64,000 nucleotides of DNA from assembly GCA_035621215.1 (NCBI GenBank), contig CP141729.1, positions 2,564,944 through 2,628,943 on the forward strand, given 5' to 3'. Under the pieces are notes generated by a model that saw only the letters and a list, made by a program, of their open reading frames with translations, did not search any database and had not been told where the DNA came from. Source of the DNA: Oscillospiraceae bacterium MB08-C2-2. Its GTDB lineage: Bacteria; Bacillota; Clostridia; Oscillospirales; Ruminococcaceae. Positions 53,296-61,903 of the stretch are shown here, piece by piece. The first letter of the stretch is position 1, and each line of letters begins with the position of its first letter. The position numbers and the translations under genes are program-made.

Positions 53296-54349
53296 GGAGA
53301 AGAATACCGGTATCGGCTTCTTTGAAAAATACCTGACAATTTGGGTACTTATCTGTATGGCGGCGGGAATTTTAATCGGTAAGTTTTTGTCGGGTATTCC
53401 TGAATTCTTAAGCCGCTTTGAGTATGCGCAAATATCCATTCCCATTGCCGTTCTCATTTGGGTGATGATTTACCCCATGATGATGAAAGTGGATTTTCAG
53501 TCTATCAAAAACGTCCGTAAGAATCCGCAGGGGCTTCTGATATCCAGCGGAACCAGCTGGCTGATTAAGCCGTTTTTAATGTTTGGCCTTGCCTCCTTCT
53601 TTTTTTACGTTGTTTTCAAGGCGCTCATACCAACTGAACTCGCGCAAAGCTATGTCGCCGGAGCCGTCTTGCTGGGTGCAGCCCCCTGTACCGCAATGGT
53701 GTTTGTTTGGAGCAATCTGACCAAAGGCGATCCTGCCCATACCTTAGTGCAGGTAGCCGTCAACGACCTGATTATCCTCGTTGCGTTTGTTCCCATCGTA
53801 TCCTTTCTGCTGGGTGTAACAAATATCTTTGTGCCGTGGGATACGCTGATTCTTTCCATTGTTTTGTTTGTTGTTGTTCCACTTGTGGGTGGTTTTCTTA
53901 CCCGATATTTCATGGTAAAGAACAAAGGCGAAGAATATTTTACACAAAGGTTTATTCCTAAGTTTGATAATGTGACAACCGTTGGGCTTCTCCTGACATT
54001 GGTGATCATCTTTTCTTTCCAAGGAGATGCCATACTGGAAAATCCCCTGCATGTTCTTTTAATTGCTGTCCCGCTGATACTGCAAAACGTCCTCACTGCC
54101 GCCTTTGCCTATTGGATGTGCAAAGTGACAAAACAACCCCATAATGTTGCAGCTCCTGCCGCACTCATTGGTGCCTCGGATTTTTTTGAACTATCGGTAG
54201 CTGTTGCGATTGCACTTTTCGGGCCGACTTCCCCGGTGGTGCTGGTCTGTACCGTTGGCGTTCTGACAGAAGTGCCGGTCATGCTCTTACTTGTGAGGTT
54301 TGTGAATAAAACGAAACACTGGTTTACCAACCCTAATACCGTACATTAA
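53282..54349 (+). CDS. acr3: ACR3-type arsenite efflux permease
   Basis: A 355-residue membrane transporter with about ten TM segments. The family's essential Cys is in GAAPCTAMVFVWS, and ILIWVMIYPMMMKVDF is typical of ACR3. The start at 53282 (MAMSKEKNTG) overlaps the end of arsR by 14 bp; a second ATG two codons on is possible. Upstream in-frame codons only repeat arsR out of frame. With ArsA it can form an ATP-driven arsenite pump. Confidence 0.95.
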   Translation: MAMSKEKNTGIGFFEKYLTIWVLICMAAGILIGKFLSGIPEFLSRFEYAQISIPIAVLIWVMIYPMMMKVDFQSIKNVRKNPQGLLISSGTSWLIKPFLMFGLASFFFYVVFKALIPTELAQSYVAGAVLLGAAPCTAMVFVWSNLTKGDPAHTLVQVAVNDLIILVAFVPIVSFLLGVTNIFVPWDTLILSIVLFVVVPLVGGFLTRYFMVKNKGEEYFTQRFIPKFDNVTTVGLLLTLVIIFSFQGDAILENPLHVLLIAVPLILQNVLTAAFAYWMCKVTKQPHNVAAPAALIGASDFFELSVAVAIALFGPTSPVVLVCTVGVLTEVPVMLLLVRFVNKTKHWFTNPNTVH

Positions 54350-54405
54350 ATTATTGGGTTTTACGGCTTGATACTAAAAAATAAATTATTAAGGAGTGTT
54401 ATCCT

Positions 54406-54780
54406 ATGAAAAAAATGCAAATATTTGAACCAGCCATGTGCTGTGACACCGGCCTTTGCGGTGTGAGTGTTGACCCGGAACTGCTTCGCATTTCTACGGT
54501 TTTGAATGCACTGAAAAAGAATGGAGTGGCAGTTGACCGCTTTAATCTAAGCAGTGCGCCAATGGCCTTTGTCAATAACAAAATGATCAACGACTTTATC
54601 AATGAAAAGGGTGTTGAGGAGCTGCCTGCTGTTGTGATCGATGAAAATATTGTGATGACTGGCCGCTATCCGACCAACGAGGAGCTTGTTTCTCTGCTGG
54701 AGGTTCCCGCAAGCTATTTGACCGAAACAAAATCCATGAAGCAAGGCGGTTGTGGCTGCTCTGGCGGGAATTGCTGCTAA
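54406..54780 (+). CDS. arsD: ArsD arsenic metallochaperone
   Basis: A 124-residue protein. MCCDTGLCG holds Cys12, Cys13 and Cys18, which bind As(III) and hand it to ArsA; a C-terminal GGCGCSGGNCC is a further metal-binding tail. The thioredoxin-like core includes ELPAVVIDENIVMTGRYP. AAGGAG site before the ATG. It precedes arsA, its known partner. Confidence 0.95.
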   Translation: MKKMQIFEPAMCCDTGLCGVSVDPELLRISTVLNALKKNGVAVDRFNLSSAPMAFVNNKMINDFINEKGVEELPAVVIDENIVMTGRYPTNEELVSLLEVPASYLTETKSMKQGGCGCSGGNCC

Positions 54781-54800
54781 GCAGGAAAGGAGATTCCTCA

Positions 54801-56534
54801 ATGCAATTTTTTGACCCACACAAAATCACCTTAACAAAATACCTGTTTTACACAGGCAAAGGCGGTGTCGGGAAAACATCTGTTGCGTGTGCGACAGCGG
54901 TAAATCTTGCGGACAGCGGCAAAAGGGTTCTTCTTGTCAGCACAGACCCGGCATCCAATTTGCAGGATGTGTTTAATACCCCGCTTTCAGGGAGAGTAAT
55001 CCCTATTGCAGAAGTACACAATCTGGATGTGGCAAACCTTGACCCCATACAGGCGGCGGCAGAATACAGGGAAAGCGTAATTGCTCCCTATCGTGGTAAG
55101 CTGCCGGAATCAGTCCTCGCCAATATGGAAGAGCAACTTTCCGGTTCCTGTACGGTGGAAATCGCCGCTTTCAATGAATTTTCTAACTTCATTACCAATA
55201 AAGACTTAGTGCAAAAATACGACCATATTCTGTTTGACACCGCACCGACAGGGCATACCCTTAGAATGCTCCAGCTTCCCTCTGCATGGAGTAATTTCAT
55301 CAGCGAAAGTACGCATGGGGCTTCTTGCTTAGGGCAATTATCCGGGCTTGAAAGCAAAAAGGAAATGTATAAAATGGCGATGGAAACACTGGCAGACGGC
55401 TTACAAACAACCTTAATCCTTGTAACCCGACCTGAAACAGCTCCACTCAAGGAAATAGAGAGGGCTTCTCACGAATTGGCGGAGCTTGGTGTACGCAATC
55501 AGTCTATGGTAATCAATGGCGTATTGGCAGATTATGATGATACCATCTCACAGAGCCTTTACGATAAACAGCAAAAAGCCCTTGTGAATATACCAAAATC
55601 GTTAGAGGAAATCCAAGCCTACATGATTCCCTTACGGGCTTATAATATTACCGGCATAGAGAATGTCAGGTCACTGCTAACAAAGGACAGCTATGTCATC
55701 CGTGATGAAACCATCAAAGCAAAGAGCATTCCTCAGCTAAAGGATGTAATTGATGACTTATATCATAGCGGTAAAAAAGTCATTTTCACAATGGGCAAGG
55801 GAGGTGTTGGCAAAACCACACTTGCCGCCGCTATCGCTTTAGGGCTTTCCGAAAAAGGCGAAAAGGTGCATCTAACCACCACCGACCCGGCAGCACACTT
55901 AAAATTTGTTCTCGATGAAAACAGCGGCATTACCATGAGCCATATTGACGAGCATGCGGAGCTGGCACGATATCAGGAGGAAGTATTATCAAAGGCAAGG
56001 GAAACCATGTCGGAAGAAGATATTGCCTATATTGAGGAAGATTTACGTTCTCCCTGCACACAGGAAATAGCCGTATTCCGAGCCTTTGCGGAAGTAGTGG
56101 AGCGTGCCGAAAATGAAATTGTTGTCATTGATACCGCCCCCACAGGACATACACTTTTGCTTTTGGATTCTACTTTGAGCTATCACAAAGAGGTTCAGAG
56201 GACACAGGGCAATATCCCGGATTCCGTGAAAAAGCTGCTGCCACGTTTGCGAAGTGCTGAAACAGAGGTCATTATTGTAACCTTACCGGAGGCCACTCCG
56301 GTTTATGAGGCACTGCGGCTGGAAGAGGATTTGAAGCGAGCCAATATCTCTGCAAAGTGGTGGATTGTGAATTCTTCTCTTTATCATACAAAAACAACAA
56401 ACGCCCTGTTAGCTGCAAAAGCCAGTAATGAAATTCCGTGGATCAACAGGATAGCAGAACACACAAAAAGCAATTTTGCTTTAATTGCTTGGAGTGCAGA
56501 TGATATTAAGGGCGATAAGCTGCGAGAGCTATAG
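54801..56534 (+). CDS. arsA: ArsA arsenical pump-driving ATPase
   Basis: A 577-residue tandem ATPase. The first half carries GKGGVGKTS near residue 19, the second GKGGVGKTT near 335; DTAPTGHT occurs in both. Cys residues in SGSCTVE and RSPCTQE contribute to the metal site. The start at 54801 (MQFFDPHKI) has AAAGGAG and is preferred to the upstream ATG inside arsD. It couples ATP hydrolysis to arsenite export by ACR3. Confidence 0.95.
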   Translation: MQFFDPHKITLTKYLFYTGKGGVGKTSVACATAVNLADSGKRVLLVSTDPASNLQDVFNTPLSGRVIPIAEVHNLDVANLDPIQAAAEYRESVIAPYRGKLPESVLANMEEQLSGSCTVEIAAFNEFSNFITNKDLVQKYDHILFDTAPTGHTLRMLQLPSAWSNFISESTHGASCLGQLSGLESKKEMYKMAMETLADGLQTTLILVTRPETAPLKEIERASHELAELGVRNQSMVINGVLADYDDTISQSLYDKQQKALVNIPKSLEEIQAYMIPLRAYNITGIENVRSLLTKDSYVIRDETIKAKSIPQLKDVIDDLYHSGKKVIFTMGKGGVGKTTLAAAIALGLSEKGEKVHLTTTDPAAHLKFVLDENSGITMSHIDEHAELARYQEEVLSKARETMSEEDIAYIEEDLRSPCTQEIAVFRAFAEVVERAENEIVVIDTAPTGHTLLLLDSTLSYHKEVQRTQGNIPDSVKKLLPRLRSAETEVIIVTLPEATPVYEALRLEEDLKRANISAKWWIVNSSLYHTKTTNALLAAKASNEIPWINRIAEHTKSNFALIAWSADDIKGDKLREL

Positions 56535-56544
56535 GAGGACTTTT

Positions 56545-56964
56545 ATGAATAAGGAAGTAAACAAACCCAAAGTAGCATTTATTTGTGTTCACAACTCTTG
56601 CCGCAGTCAAATTGCAGAAGCCCTTGGCAAGCACCTCGCCGCCGATGTGTTTGAAAGCTATTCTGCCGGAACAGAAACAAAGCCGCAAATTAATCAGGAC
56701 GCTGTTCGGTTAATGAAGCGGCTCTATGGTATTGACATGGAAAAAACACAGCGTTCCAAGCTGCTTTCGGAAATCCCTCCAGTGGATATTGTTATCACAA
56801 TGGGCTGTAATGTTCAGTGTCCTTTTTTACCCTGCAAGCACCGGGAGGATTGGGGGCTTGACGATCCGACCGGAAAAAGTAATGATGAGTTCATTGCCGT
56901 TATACACGACATTGACCAGCGTATAAAAACGCTTAAAACAAGAATCGAAACAGGTTCCCTTTAA
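56545..56964 (+). CDS. arsC: Arsenate reductase, thioredoxin-coupled type
   Basis: A 139-residue low-molecular-weight phosphatase fold enzyme: VAFICVHNSCRSQIAEA is the CX5R active-site loop (Cys about residue 15), with GCNVQCPFLPC holding the second and third redox Cys and DDPTGK the acid loop. It reduces arsenate to arsenite, exported by ACR3-ArsA. AGGAGG site 10 bp after arsA. A strong terminator follows. Confidence 0.93.
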   Translation: MNKEVNKPKVAFICVHNSCRSQIAEALGKHLAADVFESYSAGTETKPQINQDAVRLMKRLYGIDMEKTQRSKLLSEIPPVDIVITMGCNVQCPFLPCKHREDWGLDDPTGKSNDEFIAVIHDIDQRIKTLKTRIETGSL

Positions 56965-56990
56965 GGAATAACAGAAAAACATTTTACTGC

Positions 56991-57033
56991 GTACAGGATA
57001 GCTACATAGATAAGCTATCCTGTACGTTTTTTT
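56991..57033 (+). terminator. Strong terminator of the ars operon
   Basis: The 13-bp perfect stem GTACAGGATAGCT (56991-57003) and AGCTATCCTGTAC (57013-57025) is followed by GTTTTTTT. It touches the stop codon of the convergent transfer gene at 57032, so the cargo boundary is very tight. Confidence 0.88.
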
Positions 57034-57622
57034 ACTCATTCAAGATAACCCACCGCTCACCATCGAAATCCTCGAACTTTTCAGTCGTGACGTTCTGCTC
57101 AAAATAAACGGCAAGGATACGCTTGATATCCTCCTTGTCCGCTCGCTTTACGGAAAAGCCCTGTTCTTTCAAGGATTTCTCAATGCGGGACAGGTACGGA
57201 AACACCTCTTTTTCCTTTTCTTTCCGCAGGCGGATCAGGATTAAAAACTCCCTTGCGGTGGCCATCTGCACCTGTATCCGGTCAAGGAAGGACAGGTCTT
57301 TTTCGAGGAGCTTTCGCACCACAGGATTCTGCTCCTGCTCCATGCGGATGCGGAGAAACCGCTTGTTGTCCTCGAAGTTTTCCCGGCTGTTTAAGCACAA
57401 AATCTCGATTTCGGCGATTCCTTTGAGAACAGTCATCAAAGCATAAATGCGGGTGCTGATGCTGGCCTCGGACAGCACCGATATATTGCTGGGCTTGATA
57501 ATGAAATACACCAGTTCTCCATGCCCATAGGTCTGCAGGCTGTATTCGGTGATTTCTTTGGTGCCGATAAGCTGCCGGGTGGAGGCTCGCTGTTTTGCCT
57601 CCTGTTTTGCTTTTTTACTCAC
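57032..57622 (-). CDS. TraC-like / VirB4 N-terminal-type conjugation protein
   Basis: About 196 residues, starting VSKKAKQEAKQRASTRQLIG with a GTG at 57622 and GGAGG 10 bases upstream. It resembles the N-terminal domain of VirB4/TraC proteins (YFIIKPSNISVLSEASISTRIYALMTVL) and ends before any ATPase motif. In related ICEs such a protein sits between PrgI and the VirB4 ATPase; here the ars operon lies between. It is probably a separate VirB4 partner rather than a truncated gene. Confidence 0.78.
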   Translation of the reverse strand: MSKKAKQEAKQRASTRQLIGTKEITEYSLQTYGHGELVYFIIKPSNISVLSEASISTRIYALMTVLKGIAEIEILCLNSRENFEDNKRFLRIRMEQEQNPVVRKLLEKDLSFLDRIQVQMATAREFLILIRLRKEKEKEVFPYLSRIEKSLKEQGFSVKRADKEDIKRILAVYFEQNVTTEKFEDFDGERWVILNE

Positions 57623-57884
57623 TTGGCGTGTACCTCCATTCATAGAACTGCTGCTTGGCAATAAAAAAGGCACAGGCATACCGAAGAAAATCCAAAATGC
57701 TTGTGTCCTCAAAGCGGATGGTTAAAAAGGCATAGACGGCGGTCAGCACGATGGGCGGCACAAAGCCCAGCTGGGAAACCGCAAGCACAGAGAGAAGCAG
57801 CGCCACGCCGATGATGCCGATGTCCTGCAGCTGCCACAGCCATAGGGTTGCTTTTGCTCTTAAGTGATCGGGGTAAATATACAT
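57615..57884 (-). CDS. PrgI/VirB3-like membrane protein
   Basis: An 89-residue protein with two adjacent TM segments (IIGVALLLSVLAVSQLGF, IVLTAVYAFLTIRF). It starts MYIYPDHLRAKATLWLW, as in PrgI-family conjugation proteins. It overlaps the next gene by 8 bp. AAGGAGG site before the ATG. It forms part of the inner-membrane platform with VirB4 and VirB6. Confidence 0.87.
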   Translation of the reverse strand: MYIYPDHLRAKATLWLWQLQDIGIIGVALLLSVLAVSQLGFVPPIVLTAVYAFLTIRFEDTSILDFLRYACAFFIAKQQFYEWRYTPSE

Positions 57885-57895
57885 AGGCCGCCTCC

Positions 57896-58462
57896 TTACA
57901 TCCGCATGGAAAAACCGGAGCTTTGATTCAGCGACCGTTCCATTTCTTTTGCGGCATAATGCACATTGGGGGAATAACAGGACTCGTTCAGCTGCTTGGC
58001 ATAGCGTTCAGCCTGTTCCATCGACTCAAACTCCATCGGCTTACCGCCATGCTTGCACCAGCTTTGGGCGGCTCCGCACACCGAACCGGCGCTGCGCATC
58101 GCCCACACACCATATTTCTTTTCCATCGCAAAACCTCCTTGGATTTGTTCTGCGGATATCTCCCGGACAGGGATACCCAGCTTTTGTGCTTCCTTAAGCT
58201 CCATCGCCATGCCGGTGGAAATTCGGCTGCCGCAAAGCCACAGCTCATCGCAGGCCTCCAGTACACGATACCCCATGCGAAGACCGACTTCTCTCTGGAC
58301 GGGATCATGGTCGTCCAGAAACTGCGGGTACAAAAGATGGACAGCTACCGGAGTACAATCCTGTTCCATTGCATAGCGGCAGGCCGCTTTTGCAAATTCC
58401 ACATTCTTTTGTATGTCACCGGCATAGGGTGAGGCAATATAGACCAGCTTATTCTCATTCAT
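57896..58462 (-). CDS. DUF4406 domain protein
   Basis: A 188-residue protein. The N-terminal 115 residues (KLVYIASPYAGDIQKNVEFAK, WLCGSRISTGMAMELKEAQKLGIPV) match the DUF4406 fold, related to nucleoside deoxyribosyltransferases. The C-terminal 70 residues (MEKKYGVWAMRSAG, WCKHGGKPMEFESMEQAERYAKQLNE) form a second small domain. It overlaps the VirB6 stop by 4 bp. The role in transfer is unknown; nucleotide or NAD-like ligand binding is possible. Confidence 0.8.
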   Translation of the reverse strand: MNENKLVYIASPYAGDIQKNVEFAKAACRYAMEQDCTPVAVHLLYPQFLDDHDPVQREVGLRMGYRVLEACDELWLCGSRISTGMAMELKEAQKLGIPVREISAEQIQGGFAMEKKYGVWAMRSAGSVCGAAQSWCKHGGKPMEFESMEQAERYAKQLNESCYSPNVHYAAKEMERSLNQSSGFSMRM

Positions 58463-59361
58463 TTCGCCACCGCCTGTACTACTGTTTTGGTCATATTTAC
58501 CGCAGTCTGCGCCGCATACACGGTACTCATGAGGTTGGCTTTCGTACTGGTGTCCAGTCCGAACTGTCCGGCAATGCGGGGAATTTCTCCTGCTGCCAGC
58601 ATCAAGCCAAGCCCCAGCAGGGCATGGTCTTTGACCACCATGAGTCCGGCAATCAGCACCGTTGCCTGTAAGAATGCCGTTAGGCACAGCCCGATGACCT
58701 GTTTGCACCATGAAACAAAGCCGTCAATGTACCCACGGGGAACACTGAACATATATAGGCTCCCCACGGCAATCTGGATGAGGAGAATACCGCCTCGCTT
58801 CAGGTTGGCGAAGAACACTTTAATGACCGCATAGCCCATCAGTATCAGTATAAAAATCATCATAATCGGGCTGGTGATGGCTTTCAGACCGCCGAACACA
58901 CTGCTGGTCATGGCCTGCTCCAGATTCCCCGCATCCTGTAACGATGCGATGATGCCTTGGGCTACTGTGCCGAAGTCGGTTCCGAGTCCGGTAATCCCGG
59001 CAGTGAAACTGCCCTGCAGAGACACCGACAGCTTATACAGCTCCACCGGTACCGTGGTGAACAGCCCCACGGCCATAAAGCCTTTGATGGCATTGAGGGC
59101 GGTATCCTTGATGCTGCCTCTGCCGGACTGTGATTCAATTCCGCATTCAAAGGCAGCTACCACAAGACCGACACCGTAAAGCGCCCACGCCAGATAGGAA
59201 AAGAACAGCACAATGGACTGCACCCAGCTCATTTCGAACAGGTCAGCGCCCATGTTTCCCATCTGCATAAAAAAGTCGCCGAGGAAGCCCACGATTTGAC
59301 CGTAGATCCAATCCACAATCTGACCGAGGACAGTGTCGGCGACAAAATCCCATATGAACAT
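58459..59361 (-). CDS. VirB6/TrbL-like conjugation channel protein
   Basis: A 300-residue membrane protein with about six TM segments (VQSIVLFFSYLAWALYGVGLVV, GFMAVGLFTTVPVEL, ITSPIMMIFILILMGYAVIKVFF, LCLTAFLQATVLIAGLMVV) and a Gly/Ala-rich C-terminus. This is the layout of VirB6-type inner-membrane channel subunits of Gram-positive ICEs. GAGGTG site before the ATG; next gene overlaps by 4 bp. Confidence 0.86.
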   Translation of the reverse strand: MFIWDFVADTVLGQIVDWIYGQIVGFLGDFFMQMGNMGADLFEMSWVQSIVLFFSYLAWALYGVGLVVAAFECGIESQSGRGSIKDTALNAIKGFMAVGLFTTVPVELYKLSVSLQGSFTAGITGLGTDFGTVAQGIIASLQDAGNLEQAMTSSVFGGLKAITSPIMMIFILILMGYAVIKVFFANLKRGGILLIQIAVGSLYMFSVPRGYIDGFVSWCKQVIGLCLTAFLQATVLIAGLMVVKDHALLGLGLMLAAGEIPRIAGQFGLDTSTKANLMSTVYAAQTAVNMTKTVVQAVAK

Positions 59362-59506
59362 TTAAATTTCACCTCTTTCATAACTGCCGCTTTCTCCCAC
59401 ACCGGCCAGCTTTTTTTCCCTGATTTATGACTTGACAATTAGTCCTTTCAGAGCTTTAATACCACACAACGGAGGCCGCCGAAATAATGTTAAAGGAGGT
59501 ACTTGT

Positions 59507-59677
59507 GTGGCAGATTACAAAAAGCTCTACTATAAAATGTTTAACGCAGCAACCGATGCCGAGAAGCTCATTTCTCAGGCTGCTTGTATCATGCGCACTG
59601 CCCAGCAGGAGTGCGAGGAAACATATATGAATGCAGATGAGACCCCGCTGCGTCTGGCGGATAAGCCAGAGGAATAA
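59507..59677 (+). CDS. Small conserved ICE protein, divergent orientation
   Basis: A 56-residue protein (VADYKKLYYKMFNAATDAEKL, then ISQAACIMRTAQQECEETYM) encoded rightward between leftward transfer genes. GTG start at 59507 with AAAGGAGG 6 bases upstream. Similar short proteins occur in Firmicutes prophages and ICEs; function unknown. Its stop is 8 bp from the end of the convergent pilin-like gene. Confidence 0.72.
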   Translation: MADYKKLYYKMFNAATDAEKLISQAACIMRTAQQECEETYMNADETPLRLADKPEE

Positions 59678-59684
59678 CCCTCCG

Positions 59685-60023
59685 CTACATCCCCAGCACC
59701 TGCCAGATGTATAAGGGAGCTGTTAGCGTGAACACCAAGCAGGCAAACAGGATTGCCGGAGCCGCCCATTCCATCTGGCCATGTTTGCGATATTCAAAAT
59801 AACATGTGCCTAACTTGGCAAAGAAGAACACGGCAAGAATCAGGTCGATGGCGGGAAACACCACCTTATTGACCACGGTTTTGATCTGCTGGGAGGCCGT
59901 TGTCCACGTTCCCTCAATGGCTCCGGCTACATCCCCGGTTCCTGCTGCATAGACCGTTGTACTGAACATCAGGCACAGCAGTAAGCTTACGCACAGGAGC
60001 ATTGCAATTCGTTTCGATTTCAT
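59685..60023 (-). CDS. VirB2-like pilin / small TM protein (DUF3852-like)
   Basis: A 112-residue protein. It has a signal peptide (MKSKRIAMLLCVSLLLCLMF, cleavage near VYAAG), then two TM segments (VVFPAIDLILAVFFFAKLG, AAPAILFACLVFTLTAPLYI) as in VirB2-type pilins of Gram-positive ICEs. The ATG at 60023 is preceded by AAAGGTGG. It is followed by the VirB6-like gene. Confidence 0.82.
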   Translation of the reverse strand: MKSKRIAMLLCVSLLLCLMFSTTVYAAGTGDVAGAIEGTWTTASQQIKTVVNKVVFPAIDLILAVFFFAKLGTCYFEYRKHGQMEWAAPAILFACLVFTLTAPLYIWQVLGM

Positions 60024-60058
60024 TGATTTTCCACCTTTCATCATAGGGTTGAAAAAAG

Positions 60059-60097
60059 CAAGACCGCAGCTTTCGATTGGCTGCGGTCTTGTTTTTT
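60059..60097. terminator. Bidirectional-looking terminator upstream of the pilin-like gene
   Basis: CAAGACCGCAGC (60059-60070) pairs perfectly with GCTGCGGTCTTG (60080-60091), with TTTTTT on the plus side and an A-run on the other, so it has terminator form in both directions. It lies between the large secreted protein and the pilin-like gene, both leftward, and could attenuate downstream transfer genes. Confidence 0.75.
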
Positions 60098-60105
60098 CTC
60101 TGTTT

Positions 60106-61839
60106 TTAATGGGGTTTCTGCGGAGCAATATGCCAGTCCGTCCATAAATTATCCCGGATGGTGACGGTGTCCGTGAGATTCATGGAGAGCATCCCAGCGG
60201 GTGACCAGCTGTCTATCAGCCATGTGTATGGGGTATAGCTTCCGTCTGGGAACCAGATGGGTGAAAAATGCGTCCTGCGGCTATAAGTGCTGTAGGGATT
60301 CTTCTGGAACTCAAATCGGGCGCTGTAGCCGGAACCCATGCGCTCCAATAGCCGCCAGTAGGTTTGGTACCCGAATTCCGGGAAGTAGGTCACCGCAGTC
60401 TGCGCCCCGGTTACCGCCGAGGATTGATTGGTGCTAACTCTGGCAGAAACCGTTTCATTGACCCCATAGCCTGACTTCATGACCTTTCCGCTGGCGGTGG
60501 GGCTTTTATCATCGGGCTGAATTGCCATGCTTGCTGACAGGCTGGTCTGATAGCGGTCGAGGTCAAACTCCCACCAGCCCTCGTCTACCCATTCACCGTC
60601 ATCCTCCCAATGACCGCCGCCGTCACCATCGCTGTACCAATTCCAGTCGCTGTGCCAGACCCAATGCTCCTGCCACCAAGGACGCCACACCGTCCAACTG
60701 GCGGAGGATTGCTGCGCCTTGTTGGGAACAGCCGCTTTTCTAAAGCTGTCATTGCGGTCATCCGCTACAGGATTGGGCGGCGGATTCTTATCAAGGTCAA
60801 CGATATTTAAGTTAATGGTTGCCTTGCTGGAGCTGCCGCCTCCGGACACAGAAACCGTAATGGTCATTTTCTGCGGTGTACTTGGCGTTGTCCAGCGTAT
60901 CCATGCCAGCTGGCTGTCGCCATCGGGATAGTAGATGTTGCTGACCCGGTGGCTCCTGCCGTTTACATAAAAGGTTGCCGATACCGGATGATCCGGATCG
61001 CTCTGGCCGCCGCTGACGGTGATCGCTGTGATGACCTCGGTGTTCACTCGATATTCGTAGTCATACACGGAAACCTCCGGAGGCTCGGCAGGCTTATCCT
61101 TAAACCGCACGATGCCAAGACCGAGAGAAGACTTGATTTCTGCATTGGATGCGGCTTTACTTCGGCTGCCTGACCATGCCGGATATCCGAGATCCGCCAC
61201 CTCCAAAAACATAGCCAGCGGCAGATTCTTATGGGATAAAGATACCATTCTCTTTCGCAAAAGACCGCCGACCTGTTCGTCATACCTGGCGGCTTCCGTG
61301 GCTGTGGTGGCAATCATCACACCCTCGAATTTGTAATAGGCGATGGGTTCCAAAAGTAACTTGTATTCGCCGCCGATCAACACATCGAAGTTCATTCCAG
61401 TGAGACCGGCAATGCTTCGAATCACCTGTTCATCCGTAAAATAGCTTTTGATGGCTTCGATATTGTTGCTTCCATTTGTGCTGATGATTCGAGGGATAGA
61501 CTGTGTTGGCTTAATTGCAACATAGCCGCCTTTGACTGGTGATAGTGACCTGCCACCGTTATATTGCAGCTTACTGACCTTTCCAAAATTGTAAATTGAT
61601 GAGTTCGGTGGTTTGTTTGTTAAGTCAATCGGAGTTGTGACAATAGCGTGATCATCAGATCTCACTACACTCACCCGCACACCCTCATTACCCGGAGTCC
61701 ACGAGTTGGTGCTGGTGCCATCTCCCATGCCACCGCCGCCCCCATCCACGTTCCCATCACCAACGGCATAAACGGAAACAGGCGAAATCAGACAAAAGAG
61801 CAATACCAGCGATAAAAAAGCAGAAAGCAATCGTTTCAT
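60106..61839 (-). CDS. Large secreted Trp-rich protein of the transfer operon
   Basis: A 577-residue exported protein: signal peptide (MKRLLSAFLSLVLLFCLISP, cleavage near VYAVG), a Gly-rich segment, a domain of about 200 residues, an Ig-like segment (VITAITVSGGQSDPDHPVSATFYVNG), and a Trp-rich region near residue 400 (WTVWRPWWQEHWVWHSDW). It has no membrane anchor after the signal. It probably acts on the cell surface in mating contact. DUF5704-like is possible; function not known. Confidence 0.72.
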   Translation of the reverse strand: MKRLLSAFLSLVLLFCLISPVSVYAVGDGNVDGGGGGMGDGTSTNSWTPGNEGVRVSVVRSDDHAIVTTPIDLTNKPPNSSIYNFGKVSKLQYNGGRSLSPVKGGYVAIKPTQSIPRIISTNGSNNIEAIKSYFTDEQVIRSIAGLTGMNFDVLIGGEYKLLLEPIAYYKFEGVMIATTATEAARYDEQVGGLLRKRMVSLSHKNLPLAMFLEVADLGYPAWSGSRSKAASNAEIKSSLGLGIVRFKDKPAEPPEVSVYDYEYRVNTEVITAITVSGGQSDPDHPVSATFYVNGRSHRVSNIYYPDGDSQLAWIRWTTPSTPQKMTITVSVSGGGSSSKATINLNIVDLDKNPPPNPVADDRNDSFRKAAVPNKAQQSSASWTVWRPWWQEHWVWHSDWNWYSDGDGGGHWEDDGEWVDEGWWEFDLDRYQTSLSASMAIQPDDKSPTASGKVMKSGYGVNETVSARVSTNQSSAVTGAQTAVTYFPEFGYQTYWRLLERMGSGYSARFEFQKNPYSTYSRRTHFSPIWFPDGSYTPYTWLIDSWSPAGMLSMNLTDTVTIRDNLWTDWHIAPQKPH

Positions 61840-61903
61840 TTTTTCTCCTTTCCGCAACAAAAAAAGCACAGCATAAACTGTACTTTTTTATTGCAAATAT
61901 TTC

